In this document: positions 36,227-45,327 of the stretch, piece after piece | How positions within the stretch are numbered: position 1 is the stretch's first letter | How the letters are laid out: every line of letters begins with the position of its first letter | NCBI RefSeq assembly: GCF_900157305.1 | Contig: NZ_LS974202.1 | Coordinates: forward strand, 558,001 to 622,000 | DNA: 64,000 bases | Direction: 5' to 3' | Origin: Mesotoga infera | Lineage (GTDB): Bacteria > Thermotogota > Thermotogae > Petrotogales > Kosmotogaceae | The notes under the pieces: model-generated | Told to the model about the DNA's origin: nothing | Seen by the model: the letters and a program-made list of their open reading frames with translations, nothing else | Database searches by the model: none | Made by a program: the position numbers and the translations under genes

Positions 36227-36972
36227 TCATCGGTGGAGCGGCCTTCGATATAGCCTGGGAGGACCCGGTAAAAAACATGGAAAAGATCGCGTATATCTTC
36301 GATCGGGCCTTTGAAAACCATGTGGAGTTACTGGTCTTTCCCGAGATGTCTTTGAGCGGCTTCTCACTAAATCCCGAAAAGACCTACATACCCGACAGCG
36401 AGGTCTTTTTCGGTGGACAGGTGAGGAGAACTTCGATCGCGGCCATCTACGGTCACGTGAAGAGAGAGCGGTCCGGTTATGTCAACTGCGCGTCCTTCTT
36501 GTCAACAGACCGTGGACCGGTCACCTACGGAAAGCGCAAACTCTTCACTTACGGCGACGAGCACAGAAGCTACTTTCCCGGCAGTCAGGCCAGTTCTTTT
36601 ATTCATCGCGGTGTCGAAATATCTCTCAATGTATGTTACGATCTCCGCTTCCCCGAACTTTTCAGAGAGAACGTGCCGGCCGAACTGATGGTGGTGATAG
36701 CAAACTGGCCGACCACAAGAGCCAGACACTGGGAAGTTCTTCTCAGGGCCAGGGCGGTCGAGAATCAATGCTTCGTCTTGGGGGTAAACAGGACTGGCAG
36801 CGACGGAAAGGGAATAGAGTACAGCGGCACGGAGTCCATGCTGATCGATCACAACGGAGACGAGATCGAGGTGGAAAGGATTGGAGAGCTACTTATTTGG
36901 GAGTTGAAAGATGAGGCTATGGAAAGAATGAGAGCCTGGAGAAGAAAGTTTCCGGCCCTCGAAGATATGTAA
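36223..36972 (+). CDS. Carbon-nitrogen hydrolase (omega-amidase-like)
   Basis: The start is ATG 36223 overlapping the pcp stop; 249 residues. Nitrilase-superfamily triad: Glu (LVFPEMSLSG), Lys (TYGKRKLF) and Cys (LNVCYDLRFPELF). CYDLRFPE is typical of the Nit2/YafV omega-amidase branch, which hydrolyses 2-oxoglutaramate and related amides. Coupling with pcp suggests work on glutamine-derived products, since pyroglutamate comes from Gln; this link is inference. Confidence 0.85.
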   Translation: MIIGGAAFDIAWEDPVKNMEKIAYIFDRAFENHVELLVFPEMSLSGFSLNPEKTYIPDSEVFFGGQVRRTSIAAIYGHVKRERSGYVNCASFLSTDRGPVTYGKRKLFTYGDEHRSYFPGSQASSFIHRGVEISLNVCYDLRFPELFRENVPAELMVVIANWPTTRARHWEVLLRARAVENQCFVLGVNRTGSDGKGIEYSGTESMLIDHNGDEIEVERIGELLIWELKDEAMERMRAWRRKFPALEDM

Positions 36973-36980
36973 GCCCCGGT

Positions 36981-37241
36981 TCATTTACCGTTTCTGTTTT
37001 CGATTCGGTTCAGTACCTCTCTTTGAAAAAACTCTTCGACGTTTTCCGGCGAAAGCCGGTAATACCTCTGGCCATCGACCTCCACCACCACACCCTCCGA
37101 ACATGGCCCCATGCAGAAAGATGCCCTGAAATCGATGCTGTCGGTCAGAGAGGTTTCGTCGATCAGCTCCTGCAATCTTTTTGCGATCTTCGATGCACCA
37201 AGAAAATAACACGCACTTCCCATACAGATCTTTATTAACAT
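36981..37241 (-). CDS. Thioredoxin-like [2Fe-2S] ferredoxin (NuoE-type domain)
   Basis: A longer open frame reaches 37463, but ATG 37241 (TGGAG upstream) starts at the conserved core and avoids overlap with the response regulator; 86 residues. Four cysteines in CMGSACYFLGA and FCMGPCSEGVVV match the 2Fe-2S thioredoxin fold of NuoE/HndA and stand-alone ferredoxins. It could serve electron-bifurcating hydrogenases or NADH enzymes, none of which are here. Confidence 0.88.
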   Translation of the reverse strand: MLIKICMGSACYFLGASKIAKRLQELIDETSLTDSIDFRASFCMGPCSEGVVVEVDGQRYYRLSPENVEEFFQREVLNRIENRNGK

Positions 37242-37395
37242 AAGTACAACTCCAGTTGTGATTAGTTTCACAATAATATTATATTCTATTCCTGCCATTT
37301 TCCTGTTGAATGATCTGTAAAAAAACATACTCATCACATGGGATTTCTCTGCACGCCCCCACCGTGATATTATTCTCACGAAGGGTGGGATCGTC

Positions 37396-38073
37396 TTGAA
37401 GATACTCGTCGTGGAAGATGAACACGACCTGGGACTGCTTCTCAAAGAGGTCCTCGAGAACAATAACTACGCGGTAGAACTCTCCGCAGACGGAGAGGAA
37501 GGCCTTTACATGGCCCTGAATGGCCCCTTTGATCTTGTGGTGCTCGACGTTCTCCTGCCGGGTTTATCTGGTTGGGAAGTGCTCGAGGGGATGAGACGAA
37601 AGGGCTGTGCTACACCCGTGCTGATGCTTACGGCACTGGATGGCGTCGATAACAAAATAAGGGGTTTCAATCTGGGAGCCGATGATTACCTTTCCAAGCC
37701 CTTCGATATGCGCGAACTTCTGGCTAGGATACAATCGCTTCTGAGAAGAACCGGACCCGTCGCGTCGTCGACGAATGAGCTCGTTTGCGGTGATCTGGTG
37801 CTGAATATGTCCGACAAGAGTGTATATCGGGGCTCGACGAAAATCGAGCTGAGAAAGAAAGAGTACCAGATACTCGAATACCTGATGATCAACAGGGGGA
37901 GGGTGATTTCCAAGAGCGAGCTCGAAGATCATATCTGGAACGAAGAGGACGAGCTCTGGTCCGATGTCATCCGGAGCCATATAAAGAACCTGCGCAAGAA
38001 GATAGATGGTGGTTACAGAAAGAAACTGATAAAGACCGTGAGGGGTATGGGCTATGAGATCAGTGAAGAGTGA
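37396..38073 (+). CDS. OmpR/PhoB-family response regulator
   Basis: 225 residues from TTG 37396. Receiver domain with the acidic pair (VVEDEHD), phosphoacceptor Asp51 (LVVLDVLLPG), Thr (MLTALD) and Lys (LSKPFD); C-terminal winged helix (IELRKKEYQILEYLMINRGRVISKSELEDHIW). It overlaps the sensor kinase gene by 20 bp. Target genes are unknown; the pair may control itself or the small ORF after the kinase. Confidence 0.95.
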   Translation: MKILVVEDEHDLGLLLKEVLENNNYAVELSADGEEGLYMALNGPFDLVVLDVLLPGLSGWEVLEGMRRKGCATPVLMLTALDGVDNKIRGFNLGADDYLSKPFDMRELLARIQSLLRRTGPVASSTNELVCGDLVLNMSDKSVYRGSTKIELRKKEYQILEYLMINRGRVISKSELEDHIWNEEDELWSDVIRSHIKNLRKKIDGGYRKKLIKTVRGMGYEISEE

Positions 38074-39331
38074 AGAGCTCTCCTTTAAAAACGCAAGAAT
38101 ACGATGGACAACATTCTTCACCATGGTCGTCGTTTCCATAGTATCGATCCTGTGCGTGATAGTCTTCTTTTTTGCACTGCGATACGAAACCAAGGCTTCT
38201 TACGCCGGTCTGAACCAGATGGCCGACAGGATAGCCACGAGAATCGGCAGAGCACCCCTGATAACACTGGAGAGGATTCTTAGAAACTACGCCGAGAATC
38301 CCGATCTCTTCACCGCCGAGAACGAGTACATGCAGTTTCTCAGCACTTCAGGCGAAAGTATACTGCAGCTTGGAGGGAAGCTGATCAGCGTAATTCCTCT
38401 AAAAGAAGGTTTTGCAAACGGTCTGGTGGTGGATTACTCAGACAGGGAAAGCGAATACAGGCTTCTTACAAGAGCGCTCACCGGTCTAGCCGGTCAGTCG
38501 GTCTTGTTCATGAGGGTCGGTAAACCGGTGAGCGAACTCAGCACCATCATGAGAAACCTGTTTTGGGCACTCCTGAGTCTTGTTTTACTGACAGCCGCGA
38601 TCTCGTGGGCGATCGGTCTGGCGCTTGCTGGATACGTTCTGAACCCCTTGAAGGAGAGCTACCAGAGACTTCAGCGTTTCACTGCCGATGCTTCACATGA
38701 GCTCAAAACACCACTCTCGATAATTAGGCTCAGCCTCGATATGCTTGGAGAAAAGGAGCTCGATCCCGAGGTTTCGAGTAAAATCGGTATGATCGACACT
38801 GCGACCAGAAACATGCAAAACCTCGCGAACCAGCTGATAACTATGGCGAGAATACAGGGCTCGCAGGAAAGTAAGATAAAAGCCGAACAGGTAAACATAA
38901 AGAGATTGCTGGAGGACATCGCTTTGTCTTACAGACCGCTCTCCGATCCGAGAGGGATAAAGATCGAAATAGAATGCGAAGACGACCTCCTTTCGAGCGT
39001 GATGAAAGAGCCGCTCACCACATCGCTGGGCAATCTTTTAGAGAATGCCATCAAATTCAGCTACGACGGAACCAGAGTCGTTCTTAAAAGTTTTTTAAGA
39101 GACGGGTATCTCCACATTCAGGTGATAGACAACGGTCCGGGCATAGAACTCGAGGAGCGTGAAAAGATCTTTGAAAGGTTCTACAAATCTGAAAAATCTC
39201 ACAATAGTACGGGGAGCGGAATGGGACTCGCCATCGTCAGAGAGCTGGTGGGAACCATGAAAGGGGAAATAAATCTCGTAAGCGAACCAGGCAAAGGCAG
39301 TACCTTTGAAATAAAACTGAGGGCCGGGTAG
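38054..39331 (+). CDS. Sensor histidine kinase
   Basis: 425 residues. Membrane helices at about 21-41 and 169-192 bracket a periplasmic sensor region of about 125 residues; there is almost no HAMP, as the phosphorylated His215 (DASHELKTPLSIIRLS) follows shortly. The ATPase boxes are intact: N (NLLENAIKFS), G1 (DNGPGIE), F and G2 (GSGMGLAIV). Partner of the preceding response regulator. Signal unknown. Confidence 0.95.
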   Translation: MRSVKSEELSFKNARIRWTTFFTMVVVSIVSILCVIVFFFALRYETKASYAGLNQMADRIATRIGRAPLITLERILRNYAENPDLFTAENEYMQFLSTSGESILQLGGKLISVIPLKEGFANGLVVDYSDRESEYRLLTRALTGLAGQSVLFMRVGKPVSELSTIMRNLFWALLSLVLLTAAISWAIGLALAGYVLNPLKESYQRLQRFTADASHELKTPLSIIRLSLDMLGEKELDPEVSSKIGMIDTATRNMQNLANQLITMARIQGSQESKIKAEQVNIKRLLEDIALSYRPLSDPRGIKIEIECEDDLLSSVMKEPLTTSLGNLLENAIKFSYDGTRVVLKSFLRDGYLHIQVIDNGPGIELEEREKIFERFYKSEKSHNSTGSGMGLAIVRELVGTMKGEINLVSEPGKGSTFEIKLRAG

Positions 39332-39335
39332 AGAT

Positions 39336-39491
39336 TTGATTCAAGAAGAGAAAAAGAGCCATCCAGACTCAGATCACGAACCTGCCCACGGTAATGGGGG
39401 CAAAGATCAAGAGTATCTCGAAGCGATACTAGACGATAATCAAACCGTAAAAGCCTTACCAATCACAGTGCGGCCTCTAGATCTCCGATAG
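39336..39491 (+). CDS. Possible small acidic/His-rich protein (51 aa) behind the kinase
   Basis: A TTG-initiated frame begins 4 bp after the kinase stop: MIQEEKKSHPDSDHEPAHGN is its first part and EYLEAILDDNQ follows. It is hydrophilic with four His in 25 residues. It overlaps the convergent threonine synthase 3' end by 29 bp. The Shine-Dalgarno is weak. It could be a chance frame, but its position and composition make a small partner protein possible. Confidence 0.3.
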   Translation: MIQEEKKSHPDSDHEPAHGNGGKDQEYLEAILDDNQTVKALPITVRPLDLR

Positions 39492-40638
39492 ATATGCTTT
39501 CTACCGATAAACTATGTCTTTCAAGTATCGAGGGGTATTTTAGTCCAGACCCGGTGATCACCGAGACTATCCGTACCTTCTTCAGAGGGGTCAGTTCTTT
39601 CAACTTTTTTATCGCCGCGACCGATGTCACAGCGGCCGGTTGAGCGAACAGCCCCTCTCCGGCCAGTCTCGATTGCGCCTCCAGTATTTCTTCATCTTTC
39701 AGGCAAAGGGTCAGACCGCCGTTTTTTTTGAGCATCCGAAGAACGGCATTCCCGCTCGGCGGGAAGGGATTCTCTATGGCGTGTGCTATTGTGGAGGGAT
39801 CTGGAACCCTCTCTATTTTCTCCCAACCTGAATCGAAGGCGTTGTGTATCGGTGCGCAGCCGCAGGCCTGAACGGCAACCATGACTGGCATTCTTTCAGA
39901 AAGGCCGGCCTCTTTGATCTCTCTGAAGCCCTTCTCGATACCCCGAATGTTGCCGCCCGAACTGGTCGGAACGATGACGAAATCTGGCACTTTTTCACCG
40001 AGCTGTAGATAAATCTCGAAAGCGATGGTCTTCGATCCTTCGACTCTCATCGGTACGTCTGAATTGGAGAAGTATATGCCCTTAGAAGGACCTGTTTCGA
40101 GGGTTCTGCGGTAGAGTTCGCTATAATCTCCATCGACTTTGATGACCCTCGGCCCGTATATGGCGATGGGGCGGATCTTCTCTGAGGGTATGCCTTTTGA
40201 CACAAGTATCGTTGTATTCATCCCCATCCGCGCGCCGTAGGCGGCCACCGAAGCCGCCATGTTGCCGGTAGATACCGTCCCGAAGCCTTTGTACCCCTTT
40301 TCAACGGCGTCCAGCAGAGTGAGATAGGTTCCCCTGTCTTTGAAAGACCAGGTGGGATTTGCGGATTCGTTTTTGAGATAGAGCTCGAAGTCGAACTCGG
40401 AGACGAACGCGAACGACCTGGGCATGGGCGTCCATCCCTCCCCCATTGAAAGAGACGATTCATCTTTCAACGGGGGAAGAAACGACGAAAAACAGTTCAA
40501 GATACCCTGTCTTTCAGGATAGAACCTTTTAGATCCCCTATTAGACAGGACTTCCAGAGGCTCTCCACAGCCACACCTGAAAGCGGGAGAGTCACCTGGA
40601 TATTCTTTTCCACAACCGGTGCAGATCAATCGATACAA
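39463..40638 (-). CDS. thrC: Threonine synthase (PLP, with zinc-ribbon N-terminus)
   Basis: 391 residues from TTG 40638. Residues 1-30 form a zinc ribbon (ICTGCGKEY, FRCGCGEPL). The PLP Lys is in WSFKDRGTYLTLL, the phosphate-binding loop in VSTGNMAASVAAYGA and a Ser/Gly loop in PTSSGGNIRG. It matches class II-like threonine synthases of thermophiles; cysteate synthase and diaminopropionate-type enzymes are alternatives, but the ribbon and context favour ThrC. Upstream 16 bp lies a GNAT gene on the same strand. Confidence 0.85.
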   Translation of the reverse strand: MYRLICTGCGKEYPGDSPAFRCGCGEPLEVLSNRGSKRFYPERQGILNCFSSFLPPLKDESSLSMGEGWTPMPRSFAFVSEFDFELYLKNESANPTWSFKDRGTYLTLLDAVEKGYKGFGTVSTGNMAASVAAYGARMGMNTTILVSKGIPSEKIRPIAIYGPRVIKVDGDYSELYRRTLETGPSKGIYFSNSDVPMRVEGSKTIAFEIYLQLGEKVPDFVIVPTSSGGNIRGIEKGFREIKEAGLSERMPVMVAVQACGCAPIHNAFDSGWEKIERVPDPSTIAHAIENPFPPSGNAVLRMLKKNGGLTLCLKDEEILEAQSRLAGEGLFAQPAAVTSVAAIKKLKELTPLKKVRIVSVITGSGLKYPSILERHSLSVESISIGDLEAAL

Positions 40639-40654
40639 TTCTTCCTCCGGGAGT

Positions 40655-41455
40655 TCAGATGCTTATCTGGCTGATAGTATACTGGAGTACCTCTTGAAAA
40701 CCCAACCTCTTCGCTATAAGGACCGATGGATTGTTAGAGGCTTCACACTGCCAGTCAACTATCAAACCCTTCGAACAACTCTCTTTGACGCAGGCCAAAG
40801 TGACCTTTCTACCAAAGCCCAGCCTTTTGAAGCCTTTCAGTGTTTCGGCCCCGAGTTCTATATGGTTCTTTGACCTGTAAACCCCTATACACAGGCTCAC
40901 GATTTTGCTGCCTTCCACGGCACAAAAGCCGAGACTTTTCTCCAGGAAACTCTCGACATTTGGCCAGAAAGAGAGGATCCATCCTGTAAGATGTTCGATG
41001 TTTTCCAGACCACTCTCCAATAACTCCGCGGTGACTTTAACGGCCGAATCACTTTCAATGGCGCTTGGGCCGAAGCCAGACGGGTTGAGTCTGAACAGGT
41101 ACCTGAGCATAGGTTTCGGTTCCAGATCGCTTAGAAGATCCCTCGCGCATCTCTTCGCCTTTCCGGTCGAGTAGAAGTTGAGCACGGGAATACCCTTTTC
41201 TCTGGCGGACGGAATCAGGTACTTTTCCAGAAATTCGGCATACTCTCCCTTAGACTCCTCTCCGGGATCTCCACCTATCAACACAGTGTCGTTGCAATTC
41301 CAGACAATAACCGAATCGGGTTTCTCTTCGTTGCAAACGAACAACTTCCCCAATGTGTTTCCTTCTAAAATCGATGGCACAACAAGATTATAAGAAATCT
41401 CACCCAGCAAAGGTCTGACACGGGAGAAGTCCTCAGAATGGAGTTCGACTAACAT
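40655..41455 (-). CDS. GNAT acetyltransferase (PF12746-like)
   Basis: 266 residues, ATG with GGAG upstream. The N-terminal 120 residues form a GNAT_acetyltran-like part (LFVCNEEKPDSVIVWNCNDTVLIGG); the C-terminal half holds the acetyl-CoA domain (CAVEGSKIVSLCIGV, ETLKGFKRLGFGRKVTLACV, WQCEASNNPSVLIAKRLGF). Likely co-transcribed with thrC. Substrate unknown. Confidence 0.8.
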   Translation of the reverse strand: MLVELHSEDFSRVRPLLGEISYNLVVPSILEGNTLGKLFVCNEEKPDSVIVWNCNDTVLIGGDPGEESKGEYAEFLEKYLIPSAREKGIPVLNFYSTGKAKRCARDLLSDLEPKPMLRYLFRLNPSGFGPSAIESDSAVKVTAELLESGLENIEHLTGWILSFWPNVESFLEKSLGFCAVEGSKIVSLCIGVYRSKNHIELGAETLKGFKRLGFGRKVTLACVKESCSKGLIVDWQCEASNNPSVLIAKRLGFQEVLQYTISQISI

Positions 41456-41580
41456 CTGTAATCTCCTTTCGTCTGGGCTAGTTAATCAATTCTACTTCAT
41501 ATCCACTTTACAATGCAACACAATGTGATATGACAATGTTTTTCACAGGAAAATGGTAAATTATTCGAGGAGGTGATGGT

Positions 41581-41790
41581 TTGGAGAGTAACGGCTATAT
41601 CGACGTCGATGGGGTGACTTACAAACTCGTGAGCAGACAGAAAAGCAGGCACAAGCAAATTAAGATAAGAACGCGCGGTCCGATGGGAGTGAGATTGGTG
41701 AGAGAAGAGAGCTTTTTCAAGAGTAACAGGGAATACTTGAAAACCCTCGTGAACGATTCACAGGTTAGCATTCCGCTGGGAAAAGAGTGA
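41581..41790 (+). CDS. Small basic protein, YgjP-N-terminus-like
   Basis: 69 residues from TTG 41581 with a very good GAGGAGGTGA. It is basic with no cysteine or membrane helix. GYIDVDGVTYKLVSRQKSRHKQIKIR resembles the beta-hairpin start of YgjP-type (DUF45) metallopeptidases, but the HEXXH part is absent and the frame stops cleanly. Either an independent small protein or a truncated gene. A possible -10 TAAATT lies about 20 nt before the start. Confidence 0.55.
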   Translation: MESNGYIDVDGVTYKLVSRQKSRHKQIKIRTRGPMGVRLVREESFFKSNREYLKTLVNDSQVSIPLGKE

Positions 41791-42029
41791 AACCTCCGCG
41801 CATATGGCCGGTTTTGAATCTGAAGAAATTATTTGTGGCCGGAATAATCCGACCGAATAACGAATCGAGTTATGTGCTTTTTGGCACGGAATTTCATATA
41901 ATGGATTTAGAGAATCCAGAGTATGAATAATACTATCGAAAGATTTATTGAAACTCGGGCCGTGGTAGGATGATTTTTTAGATCTGTTTTATAGATAGAG
42001 AAGTGGTTTTCAATTAAGGGAGGTAAAGC
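41791..42029. other. Intergenic region with TATAAT box upstream of the inhibitor gene
   Basis: 239 bp with TATAAT at 41897-41902; the -35 at 17 nt (GTGCTT) is poor. A GGCCGG hexamer occurs twice (about 41806 and 41837). Nothing else seen. Confidence 0.35.
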
Positions 42030-42704
42030 ATGAAGAAAAGTTTTGTCCTTGTTTTGCTACTGGTCTCAGCGTTTACGGTTCTATTCTCGAGTGAATTGAA
42101 AGATTCGGGCAACTGGATGAAAGCGACACAGCTGGCCGTTCTCGAGATCGATGAAAACCCCACCACCGGTTACCTGTGGCACATAAGCGTGGAACCTTCC
42201 GGTGTTCTCCGCAATTTTCTCGAAGAATACATGACAGGTTCGGCCTTTCCGGGCGCACCGTCTGTCAAGGGCTGGATAATGACGGCCGCTAAAGAAGGAA
42301 AGGCGCTGCTCACTCTCAAACTCTACAGAGACTGGGAGGGAGAGAGGAAAGCCATAGATTTCAGGGCGGTGACGGTAGATGTGAGCGGAGAGGAGAAGGG
42401 CCAGGTGGATCTGAAGATAGTGTTGAACGAGCTGGAGCTCGGATCGACTGCGACCGTGACTCTGGAAGAAAATGGCAGCACCGGTTACACCTGGGGATAT
42501 CACATTCTTGGAGAGGGCCTTCAGGAAATCAAGAAAGAGACCATCGCGGATACCAGCGGTCTGGTCGGGGCTCCCGCGAAAGTCATATGGACCTTCCAGG
42601 CCGTAGATAAGGGTTATACAACCATTGTGTTCAGATACTTCAGATCGTGGGAAGGAGAAGGATCGGCTGTTGACTTCAGGGCCTTCAACGTGCTAGTCGA
42701 GTGA
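42030..42704 (+). CDS. Secreted double-domain chagasin-like (I42) cysteine-protease inhibitor
   Basis: 224 residues with signal peptide MKKSFVLVLLLVSAFTVLFS and GGGAGG 8 nt upstream. Two tandem domains each carry the I42 loops: NPTTGYLWH with later YRDWEGE (domain 1) and NGSTGYTWGYH with YFRSWEGE (domain 2), each ending AxDFRA. Chagasin family members block papain-like cysteine proteases; tandem fusion could bind two enzymes. It is followed 40 bp later by a diguanylate cyclase. Confidence 0.85.
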   Translation: MKKSFVLVLLLVSAFTVLFSSELKDSGNWMKATQLAVLEIDENPTTGYLWHISVEPSGVLRNFLEEYMTGSAFPGAPSVKGWIMTAAKEGKALLTLKLYRDWEGERKAIDFRAVTVDVSGEEKGQVDLKIVLNELELGSTATVTLEENGSTGYTWGYHILGEGLQEIKKETIADTSGLVGAPAKVIWTFQAVDKGYTTIVFRYFRSWEGEGSAVDFRAFNVLVE

Positions 42705-42744
42705 GCGAAGTTAGCAAAAAAGTACGATCCGGGGTGAATTTCTC

Positions 42745-44526
42745 TTGAAAATACGTTTCGGCTGGTTTCGAGTTTCAGTCTTTCTCATATGTGTCTTCCT
42801 TGCGGGGGTATTCGTTTTCGTTGTACCCTCGGAGAAACCCTCAAGGCTTTTGGCCGTTATCAGCGAGTCGGTTCTGGTCGGCGCATCTCTTGTGGTGGCT
42901 TTCGTGCTCAAGAGGAGTCTCGTTCACCCCGGAATTCCCACGGGACTCCTGCTTATATCCCTGTCGGTCTATATGGATCTTTTGCAATCCATAACCGGGC
43001 TCATGCTCTTCGAGACGCTCGCCGTTGCCCTGTCTGTCATGGCGGTAATTATTCTACTGTATTATATAGTGCTGCATGTGAGGAATCTGAGAATCATGAT
43101 GATCGAGCATGAGATCATTATAAACGATTCCAATATAGGGGTAATCTTGCGCAATCTCAAAGATAACAGCTTTCGTTTCAACGAAGCGGCTCGCAGGATA
43201 CTCGGCTATGAACCCGAAGAACTGAAAAGCCTCTCCATTTGCGATATTGTACTCCCTCAAGACTTGGGATTTCACGATGAGATGATAGAGAGAGTTATGA
43301 AAGGTGAAGCGATATTCCCGTTCGAGGCGAGATACGCCGGAAAGAATCGAAAACAGATAGACGTTCAGGTGAGCGCCTCGCTCGTTAAAAACGGCAAGGG
43401 AATTCCCGATTATATTATGCTTGCCTTCAGAGATATAACCAGGATCAAGGCGATGGAACTATCTCTAATGGAACTGAACAAGTTCCACAGGGCTTTGAAC
43501 GAAGTGGTGACGGAAGCTCTAGAGAGCGGCTTTGATGACAACACATACCACGATTTTCTTTTCAAGTGTGTTGAAGCCTTTCCCGGAGCTGACGCCGGTA
43601 TATTCTTGCTTAAAGAGGAAGATGAGAGGTTCCATTACGTCGCGGCCTGCAACTACGACTTTGAAGAACTCAAAAAGGTATCCTTCGCCACCGATGAACT
43701 GATTCAGGCCAACAGCGACAGGGTGATGGTGATAAAGGATTACGCTGTTGATTACGAGATGGACGATGAGCGTCAGAGAATACTCCTTACGGCCGGCCGC
43801 CTCAGAGAAATCAAAAGCACCATAACCATTCCCATACTCATCGACGGCAAGGTCATGATGTACTTCAACCTCGACAGTCTAGAATCATCGACCGCTTTCG
43901 ACAATCCCGAAATCCAGGAAATCGCAGCCAGTTTCGGCAGGGCGGTGGCCGTTCTCCTTTCGAGGCTCCGGCTGGAGAGAGAGCTGAACAAACAGCGCGA
44001 ACTGTTGGAAAAGCTTTCTCTGGAGGATCCACTCACGGGCCTTCCCAACAGACGGTATTTCTTCGATTACTCGGCCAGACAGATCGAGTACCTCCGTAGA
44101 ATGGGCGAAGAAATGACGATTCTCTATCTGGACCTCAATGACTTCAAAGGTGTCAACGATACGATGGGACATGATTTTGGAGATGAATTGTTGAAGGAAG
44201 TCGGAAAGGGATTGAATTCCATATGCCGCAGTAGCGATCTAATAGCCAGAATGGGCGGCGACGAATTTGTTTACGTTCTGCCCTCTACCGGAAAAGAAGA
44301 GGCCGCCGAAGTTATAAAGAGGATAAGGAATTCCTTCAAAGAGCCTTTCATTGTTGAGAACAAAAGTATCTATCTTTCGACGAGCATAGGGATAGCCCTC
44401 TTTCCCGAGGACGGCAAGAGTGTACGCGAACTGCTGATAGTGGCCGACGAGAGAATGTACTCCAACAAGGGCCGAACGAACGGAAAGACAAATAAATCCA
44501 GAATCGAGGATGACCTCTCCTGTTAG
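42745..44526 (+). CDS. Membrane PAS-GAF-GGDEF diguanylate cyclase
   Basis: 593 residues from TTG 42745. About four membrane helices (8-28, 36-56, 62-82, 86-110), PAS at about 125-245 (FNEAARRILGYEPEEL), GAF at about 260-410, then GGDEF. The active site MGGDEF is intact and RSSD lies five residues before it, the RxxD product-inhibition site, so an active, feedback-regulated c-di-GMP synthase is expected. It ends in a 4-bp convergent overlap (TTAG) with the nitroreductase gene. Confidence 0.93.
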   Translation: MKIRFGWFRVSVFLICVFLAGVFVFVVPSEKPSRLLAVISESVLVGASLVVAFVLKRSLVHPGIPTGLLLISLSVYMDLLQSITGLMLFETLAVALSVMAVIILLYYIVLHVRNLRIMMIEHEIIINDSNIGVILRNLKDNSFRFNEAARRILGYEPEELKSLSICDIVLPQDLGFHDEMIERVMKGEAIFPFEARYAGKNRKQIDVQVSASLVKNGKGIPDYIMLAFRDITRIKAMELSLMELNKFHRALNEVVTEALESGFDDNTYHDFLFKCVEAFPGADAGIFLLKEEDERFHYVAACNYDFEELKKVSFATDELIQANSDRVMVIKDYAVDYEMDDERQRILLTAGRLREIKSTITIPILIDGKVMMYFNLDSLESSTAFDNPEIQEIAASFGRAVAVLLSRLRLERELNKQRELLEKLSLEDPLTGLPNRRYFFDYSARQIEYLRRMGEEMTILYLDLNDFKGVNDTMGHDFGDELLKEVGKGLNSICRSSDLIARMGGDEFVYVLPSTGKEEAAEVIKRIRNSFKEPFIVENKSIYLSTSIGIALFPEDGKSVRELLIVADERMYSNKGRTNGKTNKSRIEDDLSC

Positions 44527-45188
44527 CGCATGATAAGCCTGTATTTTTCACCGGCCGCTTTCTCTATCGATACATTTTTGAAGAATTCTTTCGCCGCGAG
44601 AAAGGCGTGGGCGAGAACTATCCCCAGATCCAACCAGTGGTGATTACCAAGAAGATCGGACTTTGTCCAGATGTATAAGCCGTCCTTCTGCACGCTGAAT
44701 TTCCAGGGTTGTCTGTTCATGGCCGAGGGTGCAAGCCTGCAGGCTTCAAGTATCTGTAGTAGTTTCTCGTCCTGGGGGATAGGCCCTTCAACAAGAGCCG
44801 GGAGTTCTTTTCTCTTTCCCATACCGGTCAACAGATCGTTCAGAGAAAGTTTGCCGGTCTCCTCTTTACCCACAACTATCCCGGCCGGAGCGGCGTTGAT
44901 CTTTATACTCGCGTTCCAGCAAGTGGCGAGATTCATTTTGGTGAGCTCAAGTACTATCTGCTCGCCCTGAAAACCGTACTCCACAAGGCATGAGGATTTG
45001 TCCGGGCAGGGAGCGTATATGACACCCGAACCCTTGTTGTGATCGGTTAGAATCCACTCCAGATGACGGGAATGGAGAGAAGAAACACCGGCCATGAATT
45101 CCTTGATATGTTTTTTCTCATCTTCGGAGAGGTTGTAAGGTAGGAATTTTCTTGTAGAATGCCTAATCCTTATCGTCTCGATTATCAT
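44523..45188 (-). CDS. Nitroreductase-family flavoprotein
   Basis: Start ATG 45188 with GGAGGAGGAG; a longer frame to 45335 has no support. 221 residues: IRIRHSTRKF at the N-terminus, LVEYGFQGEQIVLELTKMNLATCWNAS and LEACRLAPSAMNRQPWKF are typical of the putative TM nitroreductase branch (FMN/NAD(P)H). The role is unknown; cytoplasmic. Confidence 0.85.
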   Translation of the reverse strand: MIIETIRIRHSTRKFLPYNLSEDEKKHIKEFMAGVSSLHSRHLEWILTDHNKGSGVIYAPCPDKSSCLVEYGFQGEQIVLELTKMNLATCWNASIKINAAPAGIVVGKEETGKLSLNDLLTGMGKRKELPALVEGPIPQDEKLLQILEACRLAPSAMNRQPWKFSVQKDGLYIWTKSDLLGNHHWLDLGIVLAHAFLAAKEFFKNVSIEKAAGEKYRLIMR

Positions 45189-45327
45189 TACTCCTCCTCC
45201 TTTCGCTTCACCAGGTACCGGCCTGGGGAATTTCTTTAAGCATTGACTACATTCCGAGGCTTCAACTGTTATGCGAACTTCCTGTCTGTATATTAGATTG
45301 AATCCACTGCGACTTTTGTTCGAGCGA

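Noticed and set aside
36981-37463. A 160-residue version of the ferredoxin
   Set aside because: The extra N-terminus is antisense to the response regulator start and not family-like; ATG 37241 has a ribosome site.
44520-44530. The 4-bp convergent overlap of the GGDEF and nitroreductase genes as a regulatory feature
   Set aside because: Overlapping stop codons (TTAG) are common in compact genomes.
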